Position numbers and translations under genes: made by a program
Notes under the pieces: model-generated
Database searches by the model: none
Seen by the model: only the letters and a program-made list of their open reading frames with translations
What the model was told of the DNA's origin: nothing
Part shown: positions 19,700-33,974 of the stretch, piece by piece
How positions within the stretch are numbered: the stretch's first letter is position 1
Layout: every line of letters begins with the position of its first letter
Source of the DNA: Lepisosteus oculatus
Taxonomy: Eukaryota > Chordata > Actinopteri > Semionotiformes > Lepisosteidae
Reading direction: 5' to 3'
Length of the DNA: 64,000 nt
Assembly (NCBI RefSeq): GCF_040954835.1
Contig: NC_090712.1
Coordinates: 6,953,284 to 7,017,283, forward strand

Positions 19700-22600
19700 T
19701 ACTACTTACTTTAGGTGTTCAGTTAGCCCGTGTCATGCAACAGGGGCTTTTACAACTGATTTCTTTACATAGAGATGACAGACTTTTGCGTTGATTTGGA
19801 CAAACCTGCATCATATGTTCAAGCACATTGTACTAAAAATACTCTACTATATACACAAGTTATACATGGCTTGTTTTTAATAAAAACAGCAGCCACACCT
19901 GCTGAGGGTTAGATCTTCTTGGTGGGTTAGCTTTGCTCATAGCAGTTGCTATAAGGCACCAAGGTAGAAGAGCATTTTCTCCTCTATAGCACAGTAATGC
20001 TGTTGGTATCAAAATTAAACACTGAACATTAAATTGCCACTTTGAAATTGTGGCCGCTCCACAGAATTTTAAAGGGTAAATATGTTTTTTGTATGTCTGA
20101 ATGGATTGGTAAATTCCCAAGGAAGTTACTGTTCAGAAGCTCATTGTGTTTTTTTTTTATTTATTTTTGTTTGCATTGTTAAATATAAAATTCAGACAGC
20201 CACATTATGGGGGAAAAAAAGCAGGCGCCCACAGACTAAACATGCTCAATGCAATTGTGACACTGCAGCAAATCAAAACAAACAGACGCTTCAATTGGCA
20301 AACCCCTGTTTTGTCATTTAAAAGTTAAAAAAAAAAAAGAAAATGAAATCTGTGGTTGACTATTTTCTTGTCAAAGAAGCAGCTTTTACAAGTCTTTTTA
20401 GCACATCTTATTGTAACATTTGTTATGTTTGTTGTTTCCAATGTCTCTTTTCAATACCGTGTCTGTCTAACCATATCTGTGGACTGCAGGATTACAGTTT
20501 CATTGTCTTTCCCCCTGCAGTGTATGCTGACCTCTGGAAAACAGGAATGTTTGAGCGCATGAGTCTGCAGACAGACGAAGATGAGCACAGTATCGAAATG
20601 CATTTGCCTTACACAGCTAAAGCCATGGAAAGGTAGCCAACTGCAATGACAAAGACTTCTGCCTTTGCCCAATCCTGGTTCTTAATTTTGATAAAATTAC
20701 ACTGTAAATTGTGGCTGGGGTGGAAATCCTGTCAGCTCTGGCCTGCTGTATCCCTGGGGCAGGATGATCTGCCCTGTCTGAGCCGTGAAGCTCACAGGGT
20801 GCCAACTGGGACTTTGATTTTTGCTGGGTCTGTTTGTACCGTTTTGCTTTTGTGTTATGTGCACTGAAATCATCTTTACATAATTAAAAAGTCAGTACAG
20901 TTGCTGAAGTGATTGTAAATGCTCTGCAATGCCAAGGGCTTTTACTATAAAAAAAGCAGGGCTGAGTATTTGCAGAATTAACTTTTTCCTCCTTTTTCCT
21001 CCATTCTGGCAGTGTTGGGTGTTTGAGAAAACAGCTTCTTTTTGCAAGTTTATTTTCCTTATCCTGCAAATCAACATTCAGATTAGTTTTATTCCATTAA
21101 AAAAGCAATTGAAAAGCTCGAAACTCAGAGAAGTCTATAAATGCCTTTTGCATCATTTCGATTGTTATTCCATTTGCTTCATTGCATGCCTTTGTGATAA
21201 TGGCATGCTAGCCGAGCGGTCGTTTTGCTTGAAATCAAGTTGTATTCCGTTTTCTCTGAATAGGTCATGGTTAGGAAAGTATAAGGGGGTATTGTTCGGT
21301 AGTGAAGTTTAATATCTGCTTGGGGGTGATTAGAGCAATCTAGAATACATTCTGCTTTGTACATAATTAATGCGAGCTTATTTTCGCTTTTGCTGAAGCA
21401 GAGACTTCAGTCTTTTATAGGTATTCAGTAGGACCAGCCAACACAGCTGAAGCCTAGAGGTTATTTTCTCAATCTGTTTTCTTTCACTCACAGTTCTAGT
21501 CATTTTATTTTGAACCAGCTGCTGTTTTGTTTATAGGCACTGAGTAAAGCTTTGCGATATTTCTGGGTTAAGAAAGGAGAATCCTTCAGAGCTTAGCGGT
21601 TCATTTGGTATTCAGAAAAGGTCAATTCTGTTGACCCCAAATTCAACACTTTTTTTTTTAGTGATTCTCAGAATTTTCAGGCGATTATTTTTCGGATTGT
21701 ATTAGTTTTATCCTTCCTGAGTGTTGTGCTTGTTTGGTATAAAATGTCATGAAGTCAGCAGTCAGCTGATGTCAAAACAGTTTGCCTATTCGTAACAAAA
21801 TTGGTGGAACTAACTGTATGGTTTTTGTAGTACAGTCACACATGCAGTTCATTAGCTTTCCTGTCATTTTCCCCTTTTTGCACTTGTAGCCATAAAGATG
21901 ACTTTTCAATTGTTCCGGTGCTGGTGGGGGCTTTGAGTGAATCTAAGGAGCAGGAATATGGCAAACTTCTCAGTAAATATTTGGCCGATCCAAGTAACCT
22001 GTTTGTGATTTCTTCTGACTTCTGCCATTGGGGTGAGTCCACTGAGTCATTGGAAAGGTGCAGCAGTATTTTGTTTTTTGGTTTCTTTTACAAGTCCATT
22101 CTTGGAAATGCCACCTTGTGATCTTAAATTGCCAAGAACCTGTTGGATGGGTTTTGTTGATCGTGTTTTGTGGGGACATTCTGAAGAAAAATGAAGGGGG
22201 ATCCTCAGCAAGGGACTAACATGAGCAAATGAAAATACAGCACAAAGAGTATTATCATGTTTAAAAAAATGATTGCCTATTCATCTGATGCTAAAATAAA
22301 GTATTACTGTAAAGAATTTCCCAGTTTAAGATAATCTTTAGAGTACTAATTTCTGCACTGGACTGCAAATGTTAGCTTGAAGCTGAAGATACTATGTGCT
22401 GTTTCTGTTTTTCTCGCACACTGATCATTTCCTTCACTTTTCTTTTCCAAAGGACAACGTTTCCGCTACACGTATTACGATGAGTCCCAGGGGGAGATCT
22501 ACAGATCTATTGAGCACCTGGATAAAATGGTATGAAGCTGCTTTTCTGTAGTGCACCCAGGTGCCTGTGGCTGGACATTTTGTACTGAGCCAGCTTACAG

Positions 22601-24914
22601 TCCCATGAGGAAGCTGCCAAAATCAAAAGGGCAAATACGAATCAGTTTAGTCCAATGTAGTAAGAATGAGCCTAAAAAATAAGGAGATGGTTTTACTGTC
22701 AAATTCCCAGTGGGTTTCTGGAAGTAAAGAGTTTAACATTACCTTTGATACATTTACTGACTTGTAGTCACTCCTAGTGTTTAAACTTCCAACAAAAGAA
22801 TAGAGTACCTTCGATTTTTTCCCTTATGTTTACTAGTGAACTATTTTTTTTTGCATTGAATTGACTGTCCAGATCTTTTTTTTAAATTTTAGCTTTAAGG
22901 AATATCAGACAGGACACCCAGATAATGTAATTAACTAGCACGCCCATTTCACGCAGTCTTCTGGGTTTAGTAACAAAGCCACCCTCCCTAAGAGCAGGTC
23001 TGTAAGGTGTGCCGTGTTCTGGGAGTTACCATGGATACAGGAATCTGACATGGCTCCTTTTTCAGAGACCATAACCTGCCAAGTGCATCAGAGCTGTGTA
23101 GATAATTGCTACTTTGAGGGGCAAGCCGTTTTAGCTGCATTTTAAGACCAGTTCTGCTGTTCTGGGAAGAAGCTATACTACAATATCACAAGAAAGTCTT
23201 TCAGACATGTTTAAAAATCATATGAATGCATTTTTCTCCCTAGTAAGTTTTTAAAAAGTAAAAATAAGTAGAGGCTTAAAAAATTGAACCATTTGATTCG
23301 ATTTGAAATTGCAAGTAATATGTGATTGTAATGGATTTTCTTTTAAAAAGTATCTCCAACGATGTTTGTAACTTCGGCTGTATTTTAGATTTTTTTTGTA
23401 TAATTCCAAATGCAAATAACTTGATTTGTTTTCCTTTTAGGGCATGAGCATTATAGAACAATTAGACCCTATATCCTTTAGTAACTACTTGAAGAAATAC
23501 CACAACACTATCTGTGGACGTCATCCTATTGGTGTGTTGCTAAATGTAAGTATTACTACACATAAATCATTTTGGGTTACTTTTAATTGGAGGGCATTTT
23601 AGGAAACTAATGTGGACGGAATCATGGGTCAAAATAACTGATAGATTGAATACGTTTGTGTTACATTACAGTTGGTTGAGTTCAGACTTCCAAAAAAACT
23701 GTATTTCGTTTCACATTCAAAACGAGCTGAATGTGTATATTCAGATTGAACCTGGTTGTGAATCAGAATAGAAAGAGAGGCTTGAGTGCACTGGGTGTGT
23801 GAACGTCAGCATAAAAGACACTGACATCTGATGTTTTTCCACTGCACCGCTGGTTAGACTTAACTTCATAGCATGTATTTTCATAAGCCCTTAACACACT
23901 AAAAAACTTAGAAGCACTATTAGATCTTTTTGTACTAATTGCTGAGCAGTCTAAACCTCTGGGTGTCTCACTAGTCAGTGCTCACATCCAGTGAATTTTG
24001 CAAGTTCAGCTATGCATTTGAAAGAGACAGTAGCAAGCATTATGCAGTCTTCCAAGTGCAATGCGTTGGCACGATAAACGGATCTTTCTTTTTCTGGTCT
24101 TATGATTTTATGAAGCCTGCTATTCTTGGTTAAAGGTATTAATTATTTTAAGATGAAGCTGCAAAGAGAGCTAAAATGAAGTCAAGGCCTTATTGATACC
24201 TTGATTGAATAATTGTGGATGTTCCTGCTGTTCGTTTTGTGCATTATGATATAAAATGGAGGGATTGTATTTTTATACTTTTCTGTTTTGTAATAAGCTA
24301 TTAAAGAGGTATGTTGACTTACAGTTATGCTCAATACAGTGGTCCTAGTAGAGCAACTTTGCATTTAGAGCAATAAATCCTACATGTTGAATCAGGAGGA
24401 AAGGGCTTCTTTCCTTTTTCTCTGGAAGAAGCCACGGATCTCTCAGTGGATCTCATGCCTGTCTGTTTGGGGAAACGCCGTACACTCCTGTGTTAAAGGT
24501 GTTGTGGCTGGAGTTTGTGCTGGTGGTGACAAGAGAAATGTGTGTGAGGTGAAATGGGCACCCGAGCCTGGCGTCAGAACACCAGGAGCTCTTTTGCCTG
24601 ACAGTATCGGGGCCCGATTCAGAGAATATTAAACTCAGTTTAATCTCAGTCCTACATACAGAGAGGAGACCTTTCACCTGCCTTCAGCAGCAGAGTAAAG
24701 GAACCTCCTGCCAGACCCAATGCGTGTTACATGAAAGATCCCAGCTCTCACTATCCATTGTTGTTTGCTTGTGTTGTTGCAGGCTGTAGCGGAGCTGAAG
24801 AAAAACGGAGTGGACATGAATTTTTCTTTCCTAAACTATGCCCAGTCAAGCCAGTGCCGGAACTGGCAGGATAGCTCTGTTAGTTATGCAGCCGGAGCGC
24901 TGGTCGTCCATTGA
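11746..24914 (+). CDS. memo1: MEMO1, mediator of ErbB2-driven cell motility
   Basis: MEMO1 adopts a fold related to extradiol dioxygenases, binds metal (copper/iron) and acts downstream of receptor tyrosine kinases in cell migration and redox control. Nine exons join in phase: 11746-11806, 16820-16901, 17377-17445, 19186-19298, 20521-20632, 21890-22032, 22453-22529, 23441-23545, 24783-24914, giving 297 residues, the same length as human MEMO1. The conserved metal-site residues fall at the family positions: H49 (APHAGY), H81 (GPSHH) and C244 (NTICGR). The protein starts [17 protein letters not shown] and ends in a Val-His dipeptide. All introns are GT-AG. Intron 1 is about 5 kb and intron 4 carries a SINE. 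It lies head to head with psen2 and upstream of srd5a2 on the same strand. Nothing appears broken. Confidence 0.99.
13990..14370 (-). mobile_element. CR1-like LINE 3' fragment
   Basis: Read on the plus strand, the block runs in the order known from antisense CR1 3' ends: a 'gcatttcttgaaaga' start, 'gttccacactcccac', 'ttcaggtcttttagcctgt', then 'gttgctcttccttggac'. It is old and truncated, lies in memo1 intron 1, and has no intact coding capacity. The family is assigned by resemblance only. Confidence 0.55.
18392..18480. repeat. short remnant of a CR1/L2-type repeat
   Basis: The motif 'aagaacataagagg' followed by a 'ggcccatt' box resembles a LINE 3' remnant frequent in fish genomes. It is very degraded and lies in a memo1 intron. 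Confidence 0.35.
19325..19706 (+). mobile_element. 5'-truncated SINE (same family as 50480-51000) with (ATT)n tail
   Basis: Shares a long block with the minus-strand element at 50480-51000, including 'atcatggcctcctaataa', 'gtgtggtgagc' and the 3' end 'aaagcgctttgagtgga' / 'aaaagcgctatataag'. It ends in a pure ATT microsatellite (about 19664-19700). The 5S-like head present in the other copy is missing. The LINE-like 3' tail suggests L2/CR1-type mobilisation. Lies just inside memo1 intron 4. Confidence 0.7.
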
Positions 24915-25490
24915 GACCACTGCACCTCAGGAAGCCATACGTAGCGCCTGGCTCCGCCTCCTTCCCTTCTTCCACGCCCTCTCCCGGCCTTCCCTTCCGG
25001 AAAGACTCGGATAGTTCAGAGTGCTCGGATATCTTATAATATCTCCAAAAGCCACAGAAAAAAAAAAAACATACGTATGTATAACCCCAGCCTTGGATGT
25101 ATTGGTTACAATATCATTTTTATGTGTGCGCAAGTGTGTGTGTGTGTAGGGTTGTCAAAGGACTAAGGCTGGCATACCATGTGAGTGGTAGGTGTTTCTG
25201 ATTTAGGAGTGACAGAAAGGGGTTGCAGAGGCTTTGTGGCCCCTTTTAGCCCCTTTTCCCCAAGTTAAAATAAATTCTCACATTTGCACTCTTTGCAGAC
25301 ATGTGCACATGTATTTTGCTTGAAAGATTAGGTCTGGAGGTAAAGGCAAAACAAAAGTGGGAGCTTTTAAATAATGAAACCAGACAATACATATATAGAT
25401 CCTATATACTATTAGAAACTATTAAAAGCAGTATAGGTAGCTACTGCTGATATTGTACAGCGGGAACCTACTATTGTAGTTGCTAATAAA
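24915..25490 (+). other. memo1: memo1 3' UTR with two poly(A) signals
   Basis: Sequence following the memo1 stop. AATAAA occurs at 25269-25274 and 25485-25490. A short TG run lies near 25131-25146. Further AT-rich sequence continues, so a longer UTR is possible. Confidence 0.6.
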
Positions 25491-28400
25491 GGGCTACACT
25501 CGACCCAGTCCACTAACATTTCTGCTGTACAATCTATACCAAAAAAGCAACTCCTGTTTTTTTATTTTCTTATTAGCCAATTAAAATTGTGATTTCTGTC
25601 TCTGTCCTTTGCTGTTTTCTTTATTTCCCGCTTTAACTGTCATTAATGTAAACATTTTGGAACTCACATATGATCAGTTGGCAGTGGTTATCATGACAGC
25701 TATTATGGTTGTCAGTGTATTCTTGTACCCTTGCAAACGGCTCGCACCTTTTTCTGGGTGAAAACACAGATTTGGCCTGGCTATACCATTATATGCGTCA
25801 TTGAAACTTTTTTCACCAGTGGGATTTTTTCCCTCATGGAAAGTAATGCCTATTTATTTTACTTCCCCCGAGGAAATTGCTGGGTAAAGTAAATTTTGCA
25901 TTTGTACACTTGCTGGTAAAATTTGAACTATATAAAGTGACGTCACTTCTTGTTGTTTTTTATGGTGCAAATGTCAGATCCTTATTAGAATACAAATCCT
26001 TGGTAATAATTCCTTTCCATCTTCCCCGATTCAGACCTGGTAAATTGAATAGGCCTGAGTACTGCTGCAAGATCTGTCCGTTTGAAGAGTTTCGGATTGC
26101 TGAATGAATCTGGCTGATAAAAGAATAGGGGGAGTCTGCCATTGAATCAAAGAGCCTCTCGCCTCCATGAGAAAAACTCTAGTACTCCGATGCAGAGTTT
26201 GTATTATCTCAGGTTAAATTAAGCACCCGGTATGCTCTGCAGATATTCTTAATAGCTCATTACAAATGTTTTAAAAATTGAAGTAAAATGCTGAAATGCA
26301 TCAATTTCTTGGTGTCTTTTCTTCAATTATTCTTTTTTAGACGTTCTGCCCCTTCTGCATAGCTCCATGTTCATGATTAAATGGCATTTAAAATGAGGAA
26401 CAATAGTGAATAGCAATTAGAAATCACAATGTGACAATTTTATACTTTTGAAATGTTGGGAATTGAGTTCACTTCCGAAGCTACGTTTAAATTTAAAGCA
26501 GACTTACTGATCGTGTATTAAATGAGACGGAAGTTAAGTGGTAACCTTCCAAATTCCAAAAACTGCAAAAGTAAGATATTTTAAAGTCTTTCCTGTTTAA
26601 GTTTGTAGGACATTATAAGTATTTTTTCTTGGATTTCTTACTTCATGTGGAAAATAAAGGGTAAGTCACACATTTGGCTCAATTTACTCATACATTATTA
26701 AATCAGTTTTTCAGGCTTTTTGGGACTTGTCAGGGGATAATAACATGCCGAAATTGAATGCAATTCTGTTACTCAGTATATCACTTGCATGGGGAGTCTA
26801 TAAGTCACTGTCCTGTGGCTTTTAACTTTGTTTTTGCTTTGCTTTCCATCACTGTTGTAATTGCTGCGTAGTTTAGTCGTCTTGTTTTTTTAATGCTACA
26901 GCAGCCAGTAGGGGGCGCTTGGAGATTACTGTGCGTTTTACATGGGGATTACAAAACATTCCCTGAACTGCAGAGTAGTATTAAACACATAAACCATCTT
27001 TTGAAGGTTAAAATTTACATTTAAGGGTTCAATATGCTTTCAGCTCTAGAATAACAAATTTTCCCCTATGAACCATTGAACCATTTGATGATCCATCGAT
27101 CTTTTTGCTAATTGCTTGCTGGAGAAATAATGCTTGTCCACAGTACTTTTAATTGGACCAATAAGCTGTTAGAATTTAGCACTTTCAGTTGAAATCTAAA
27201 GAAGCCTTTGAACCTACGGTTCAGAAATAAACCATTTCTTTTCTTTCACTTTTCTCCCCACCTCAAAATAATATGCTTGTAAACGTTTGGATTTTCAAAA
27301 ACATTTTGTAATTTCCATCTTTTTCTGTACTCATTACCATCTACAGGAAGTCTAAACAATGTGAGATGTTTCAAGGCTAAATGTTAAAATCCAAATGAAA
27401 ATTAGTGTAAATTCTTTAGGTGTTTTTTGAAATATCTTACAAATAATGATCGGTTCACATCTGGATGTTTCCTGGGATTATACCTTGTCATTTTTCTGTC
27501 CAGAGCTACATGCTGTACGAAAAAAAGCACATTAAGTAAATCCATGTATCCATCTGTTTTCAGTCATTGTATGCTGTTGAAAGCCCAGCTGCACACAGTA
27601 AACGTGTTCCCTGTTGTAAATTTTAGATTAAGTCAGAATGACCTTGTTTTGGACTGAGATTTTATTGAAAATGAACGGATGGATTTTTCAAATTATTTAA
27701 ATGGAACATGGTTTCTAAGAATCTATTCATAAAAAGGATTATCCAATTTTTTTTTTTGCTTCCAGCAAAAGAGAAAAATAATTTACTGAGTTGTTCATCA
27801 TTTGGACAGGTCAACTGACCCAGTGGCTATATCCTTATTTGATCCTGTTAGCTTTAGCGGGGTATCGCAGATAGAAGGATAGAAAATACAGGTTCACCAG
27901 AAGTCAAAGTGCATTGCTATGTCTCTTGGTAAGTGATGAACAGACAGCCTTCAAAGGTATAAGAACCATTCAGCACAAACCATGGCTGACTTGCAAGAAA
28001 GTGTGTTCAACTGCTCGCCATCTCTGTGTCTTTATTCAACTTTCAAGCTATTGGGAAACTTTAAGGAACTAATTGATAAACATATTTTTCTTAAGCCCCA
28101 ATATCAATATTTTTTCAAAATTCATCATTTATCAAAATTTCAGTTTTGTGCTTGCATTTTCTAACTACATTCAACAAGGGGGTGGTGTTGGAGCAAGATG
28201 GCAAACCCTTGCTCCTTCTACCTTTCCCAGTAACCTGTCCTGTACTGGTTCCCAATACTAATCTAGGTGACCCACACACCAGTCTTTGCTTCACCTTCAT
28301 TAGAGCATTGAAGACTTACTTGATCTGAATTGAGTTGGTCCAGTTGAAAACTGTCTTTGCAGTTTGTTTCTAGTCACAAGTGTGGGATTTTATTTTACTT

Positions 28401-30437
28401 AAAAAAATACAATGGTCAAAGCTCCAACATGTTTAAGAGCTGGAAACAGTTCAGATGAATCTGATGATTTATTAAGTCAGCGAAGGGTTTGGGTGTGTAA
28501 CTGAGGCCTCGGCTGGAACAAAACCCAACGGGTGTGTGGGTCACCAGGACGAGGATTGGGGACCACTGCAGCACCACGTAACCAATGACCTGTGGCGGCC
28601 TGATCAGGTGACCACATGTGGCAGGTTGCTAACGAATGCAGTGAGGGCGCGATCTGCCATTTTGCTCTCCTGCAGCAATACCAAAAGGAAAAAGTTTAGA
28701 GGCGTGCCGGTGTGCACAAGGAACAGAGGGAAATGAATTACATGAGGAAAAAGTATGAAGAATGAATAGAATAAATGTAATAATTCAGTGGTGGAGTGTT
28801 TTCGCACCACTCTAAAGTTTCCATCACCAGCTCAACCTCTGTGTGAAAGACTTCTCACCCCTGAAGAATGCGTCACTTAAGTTACAGACAGATGCAATTA
28901 AAGTGCTACATTTTGTTTTTTACACTGTACAATTTGTTGAACACAAAGAATACACACACAACCCATTTGAAATGTTTCACTAGAACTATGTTACTAAAGA
29001 ATCACAGGAAAAATATATTCACCAGATTTGAAGTTTTTCTTTAGCAAAAGTACATTCTATTCTTTATTTTACTGTGAGAAACTGAAGGTCATAAAGTTAA
29101 AAACCGTAACAGAGCACCTGTTACTAATAACTTGCTGATCTTCTCCATTTCCCATTTTTACAAAAAGACATGAGCTGTGAGCATTAGGGGGGATGGTGAT
29201 TATGTACAATGTGGTAGACGGTGTAGATATGCATACTGTAAAGGGTAAGTAGGTTACATTTTTTGGGATTGTAGCTCACGAAGGAAAATCTAGTGGATCT
29301 CAAACAATTCAAAACAACGGAATAATAAAATATAATTAAGCGTCCCCTGAAACCTATCTTCACTTAATTACCTAAACAGTTCAAGATGTTCTGAAAGACA
29401 ACATAATTGAAAACTGAATGTAGACATAAAATAACAAAGACCTCAAGTTAAAAGCTGGAGTTAAAGTGCAGGAAGTCTGTAGAATCAAATTTCTTTGGCC
29501 AAATGTGAGACCAAATTGATACATCTGTTCTCAATCCTGAAGTATCCATACTCTTTGTGTTTCCTTACATAAATGAATATCCCAACATTACATGGAAAAC
29601 AATGGTATCTTCTATAGTTTAACAGGAATAATTCTAAGGTGATGGAAAGAATGTGATTTTTGTCCTCTTTTTGCACACAGTAAAACCTGAATGAGTCCAT
29701 CACACTACAGAATTAATCTGTAGTAATGCTATAGGTAAATAGCACAAGAAAAACGTATATGTTATGCTTATAATGTGAATGTTATTAAAATGTTTCTGTC
29801 ATTTTAAAAACATTCATGTTGCTTATGATGTATTGTAGGGCTGTGTCTATGTTCTTCTCATAGTACATATTTGGATCTAATCTCACTTGGTATTTTTTAT
29901 AATGTCGTATTTGTTGTATAACATGAAAAATCCATTTACATTACATTAACATTTGTACTTTACCTGAATTTGCATGGGAAATGTTTTGGTCTAACACCAT
30001 CATCTATATTTTACATATAGTTGCTTTTATTTTGCATTAACAAAGTTTTTTGTACGACTGTACATACTAGCATGTTAAAAGTGGGTTCTAGCTATATAGC
30101 ACAGCTGTCTTAAAGAAACAGAGAAACTTCCTTTGTAAAATTACTTAGATAATACAACTGGCTACACAATTATTCGTACTCTTGATAAAATGCAACGTAT
30201 TTCTTATGCATTCAGTTGTTGCATAATTAAAATAAAAAATGTGAAAAATGGAAAAAGTGTTGGAAATCACAAAAACAAACAGTATTTCCTTGTTCTTTCT
30301 TTGGTTTCGATAACAGAGGATTTTTCCTGTAGCCTTTTAATCGGCTCAGGCACGATACAGCAGGGGTTTCTGACCTTTCTTTAATGCAGTACTTCTCCAC
30401 ACCCTTTGGAATATGTGGCTTGTGTATTGCTGTCTAC
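25491..30437. other. gene-free AT-rich region
   Basis: No coding exon, RNA gene or intact element recognised. A stretch near 28500-28570 ('aggattggggaccactg') resembles the end of a common fish repeat. All ORFs are short and lack family features. Confidence 0.4.
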
Positions 30438-30439
30438 AG

Positions 30440-30727
30440 CGGAGCGGTGGCTCTGTGGCTCAGGATCTGCGCCTGTGACCGGAAGGTTGCCGGTTCAAAT
30501 CCCGCGGCCGGCAGAGGAATCCTACTCCGTTGGGCCCCTGAGCAAGGCCCTGAACCCCAACTGCTCCAGGGGCGCCGTACAATGGCTGACCCTGCGCTCT
30601 GACCCCAAGCTTCTCTCCCTGTCTCTGTGTCTGTGTCTCCCTGGAGAAAAGCTGGGGTATGCGAAAAGACGCATTCCTAATGCAAGAAATTGTATAGGGC
30701 TAATAAAGAAGCATTACATTACATTAG
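30440..30727 (+). mobile_element. tRNA-derived SINE
   Basis: The head has Pol III promoter boxes: A-box-like TGGCTCAGGAT at 30456-30466 and B box GGTTCAAATCC at 30492-30502. The body contains 'gagcaaggccctgaaccc' and 'aatggctgaccctgcgc'; the tail contains 'taataaag' and 'cattacatta'. A second, diverged copy lies on the minus strand at 37802-38055. The family type is typical of ray-finned fish. Confidence 0.85.
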
Positions 30728-33700
30728 TATGTTCTGTTGAAGTGTAGTCTGGAGATGGTAATGGCCAATCAATAACATTGATTGTAATATCTCTTGCGGA
30801 TTTTGTAGTAGATTTGGAGACAACTTTCCGATTATTAACATCTCAGAACTTCCTTTCAGGAGAAAGCTTGACCTTCTTAGCAGAAGGAAACAGGTTTTTG
30901 TATAGAATATCTTTATATGTTCTGGAATGTCAGGATGCAAAAAAAAAAAACTACAGACAGTGCAGATCCATTTCAACTCTTCATAGTAGGGATAACATTC
31001 TTTTTTAGTATTTTACACGCTAAATATACTGACGAACTGTCCAAAAACTTAATCTATGCTTCATCCAGCCACATTGTGTGGTCCCCTTTGACTTGGAAAT
31101 CAATTAACTGCTGTCTGGAATAAAAATTCATGAGTTTTCTTTTTATGTTGTCAGAGAACTGTGCCAGAGACCCGGATTCATGAAGTCACCCTTGAACACT
31201 CCCAAACTACTGTTCTAACAGTAATACAGATGAAACGTTCTTATATTCTCTCAGGTGGGGCTGCAGATATTTCTTTAAACTTGACTGTCTTGTGGATGGG
31301 CAGCACAGTTGATTCTGGGATATCTCAAAAGAATTTCTTATGGCCATTACTAGAGTTTTTGAGGGTGATAATCTTTAAAGTAACACAATTCTCTTACTAT
31401 TCCCATGTTAAAGTTATTTTAAGGTTCTGCTTGTGTTCAGCCTCATTTAATACCGAGTAGCAATGATGACTTCCAGATACTTACGTAAACTTTCTGAGTC
31501 TTTGTTTAAGGTTACTAATTAACATTAGATACTTACATTTACATTTAATGTCAACATATCTATAGGGTATGAATAACTTAGAACGTGAATGGAAGAACAA
31601 TATGTGATCATTTTGAACAGATGTATCTTGTTTCTTTCAATACACTTCATTTTGCAGTTATTCCTGCCTTAGGTTGTGTACAAAATATAGAATATTTTCT
31701 TCAAAAAATGTGTTGACAGCATAGGGTTCACATGGAATAAGATAAGACAATGCATTAGTAATATTTAGAGAAGTCGGACATTGTCTTGAAGGGCTTGGCT
31801 GAGGGAGGAGGTAGGAGGCGTGGCTGGAGATGTGGCAGAGGAAGGCTGCAGAAGTACTCAGCATGATATCTATAGATCTTTCAGGAAGTGAACAATTGTT
31901 ACAAACCCCTTTAGGGCTGCCATCTGGAAGGCTGCGGTTTCAAATCCCTTGTGGAGCAGTGATGTTGGATAGGGTACTTCACTCAGATTACCCCACTGTC
32001 TAAATGGGTAACTGCTGAAATTGTTATAAATGCAAATTTGATTTCAATGGACCTGTAGACCATTTAATTAAAGATGAAAAAAACAGTAACGGACATTTAA
32101 CAAAAACAGCATGTGTCCCTTTCCAGCACAGACCTCTCTCCACAGGATCTACACACATGCTGCTTAATAAGTCACTTCCTTTAAAAAGGAATTCGTTATT
32201 CTTAAGCTATTTTAAAAGCTATTAAAAAAAAACGTTGTGAGTTGGCAAGCTTTGAGGGTAAATAGTATGTGATCTGAGTTTTAAAGGAGCAGAAAAGTAC
32301 GGTAGTTTTTTTTGTTGTTTGCTCCTTAGGAGGAAAATTTGTGTTTGTAAATAACATTTACTGTTTGGTATAGCTGGACGTTTTGGGACCTGTCCCCAAA
32401 TGTTTTTGTTCTAACCCTCTATTTGTGTCTTAATTTCACTTTTCCAGGTATGGAAATATTCTTTCAAAAATATTGCTTTTGAACTGTGAATTGAAGTCTG
32501 TTGAATTCTGTTCAGCTGTGAGAAAGATTGAGGCAGCATTTCTGCCAGCCATCGTGCCAAAGATAAATCCTTTCTGTAAAGGTCATTTTTTCCCTGCATC
32601 TGGTGTTTTGGGCATTGTGAGAAATATCCATATTTGCCACCGTTTTGCTGCTAGATGTAACAATCCAGCCCACAATATCCCAGATATTATAAACATTGCT
32701 TAAGCTGAGCCATAAAAAAAATTAAAACCTTCAAATATGAAATCACCAACAAACTGCACAAATAGTGAAAAAAAAGGTAGCTGAGACTTTTTTTTTTTAG
32801 GGTAGACAAGTAAACATCTTCAAGTTTGTCACTTGAGTAACATTTTTCAGTGAGGCTTTCCTGTTTCTACCCTGCTTGATATATTGTAGTTTGTTAGAAA
32901 CTGATGATTTCTTACAGTGATTCTTCCCTATCTTCTTTACAGTTTCTCAATTGCTTACACAAGTATCAGAACTATTCACCAATATCACAAAATCTTTGAC
33001 ACTGTCACCAATACACAAATAACCACATCTGCAAAATCTAACACACAGTGAAAAATAAACACATCATGGTTGAAAAACTACATACACGGCCCTCAAAACC
33101 AAACTATCAGATCTGAATGCCACACACTTATGTCATGTGTAACTCTCACAAAGCAACAATAAAACAGTGTAAAAAAAATAAATTCTTTGATCAAAAGGAG
33201 AAATGCATGTAGGAATGCAATAAATTGAACAAAACCATTTGGAAAAAAACTCACTGTAATAAATGTTCAGACGGTTCATTTTTACACAAATTACAATAAA
33301 ATAAATATGCTTTCTGTAAATGAAGAAAAACTCGGTAAACTGCCAAACACAACTACTGTGTGAGAGCAACAAAAAAATGCTGCATTCAGAAACTGTCCTG
33401 TGTCTTGTGGATCTGGCCACAGGTTTTCACCTACATCACAGTTGATATTTTCCAGGGCCAAGCAGCAGCATGACGAATCCAGCAAGCATCTGCCCAAACA
33501 TCACAAGCCTCTTCCATTGCCTGGAGTAGGCCGACTTGCTCTTAAGGCCTACTGTCATGCCCCACACTCTACCTCAAAAACACCGTTCCATCCCTGTCAC
33601 ACCCCACACTCTCCCACGCAAACGACGTTGCATTCCCAGAACCACTGTTTCACAATCTCATCCCTGATTGAACCCATCACATTCTGACATGCACCAGATT

Positions 33701-33779
33701 CCTCACACACCTTCCCATGCTCACTATTGAGAAGCCTCTTATAGTATTCTCCAGTGTGCGTTTCCTAGCCTTTTGACTG
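30728..33779. other. gene-free region
   Basis: Nothing coding recognised. It is AT-rich. From about 33540 it becomes cytosine-rich low-complexity sequence that leads into the repeats listed next. Confidence 0.35.
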
Positions 33780-33970
33780 ATCTCCCGTTACGAATCTTTT
33801 GCTTCCCCCTTTGACCTCACCTTCTGGATATCTCTCGTTACCGGACCCTTTGCCTCCCTTATCGACCCTGCCTTCTGGATTTTGACTTTTGGATTGTTTT
33901 CGAATCTCTCTTGTTACCGGAGCCTTTGCCTCCCTTATCAACCTAGCCTTTGGATTTCGTCTTTTGGATC
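33780..33970. repeat. degenerate tandem repeat, about three copies
   Basis: Three diverged copies starting near 33786, 33838 and 33914, each built on 'gttaccgga.cctttgcctc' followed by a 'tctggat' or 'tttggat' block. The style resembles LTR or leader sequence of fish retroelements, but no element could be delimited. Confidence 0.5.
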
Positions 33971-33974
33971 GTCC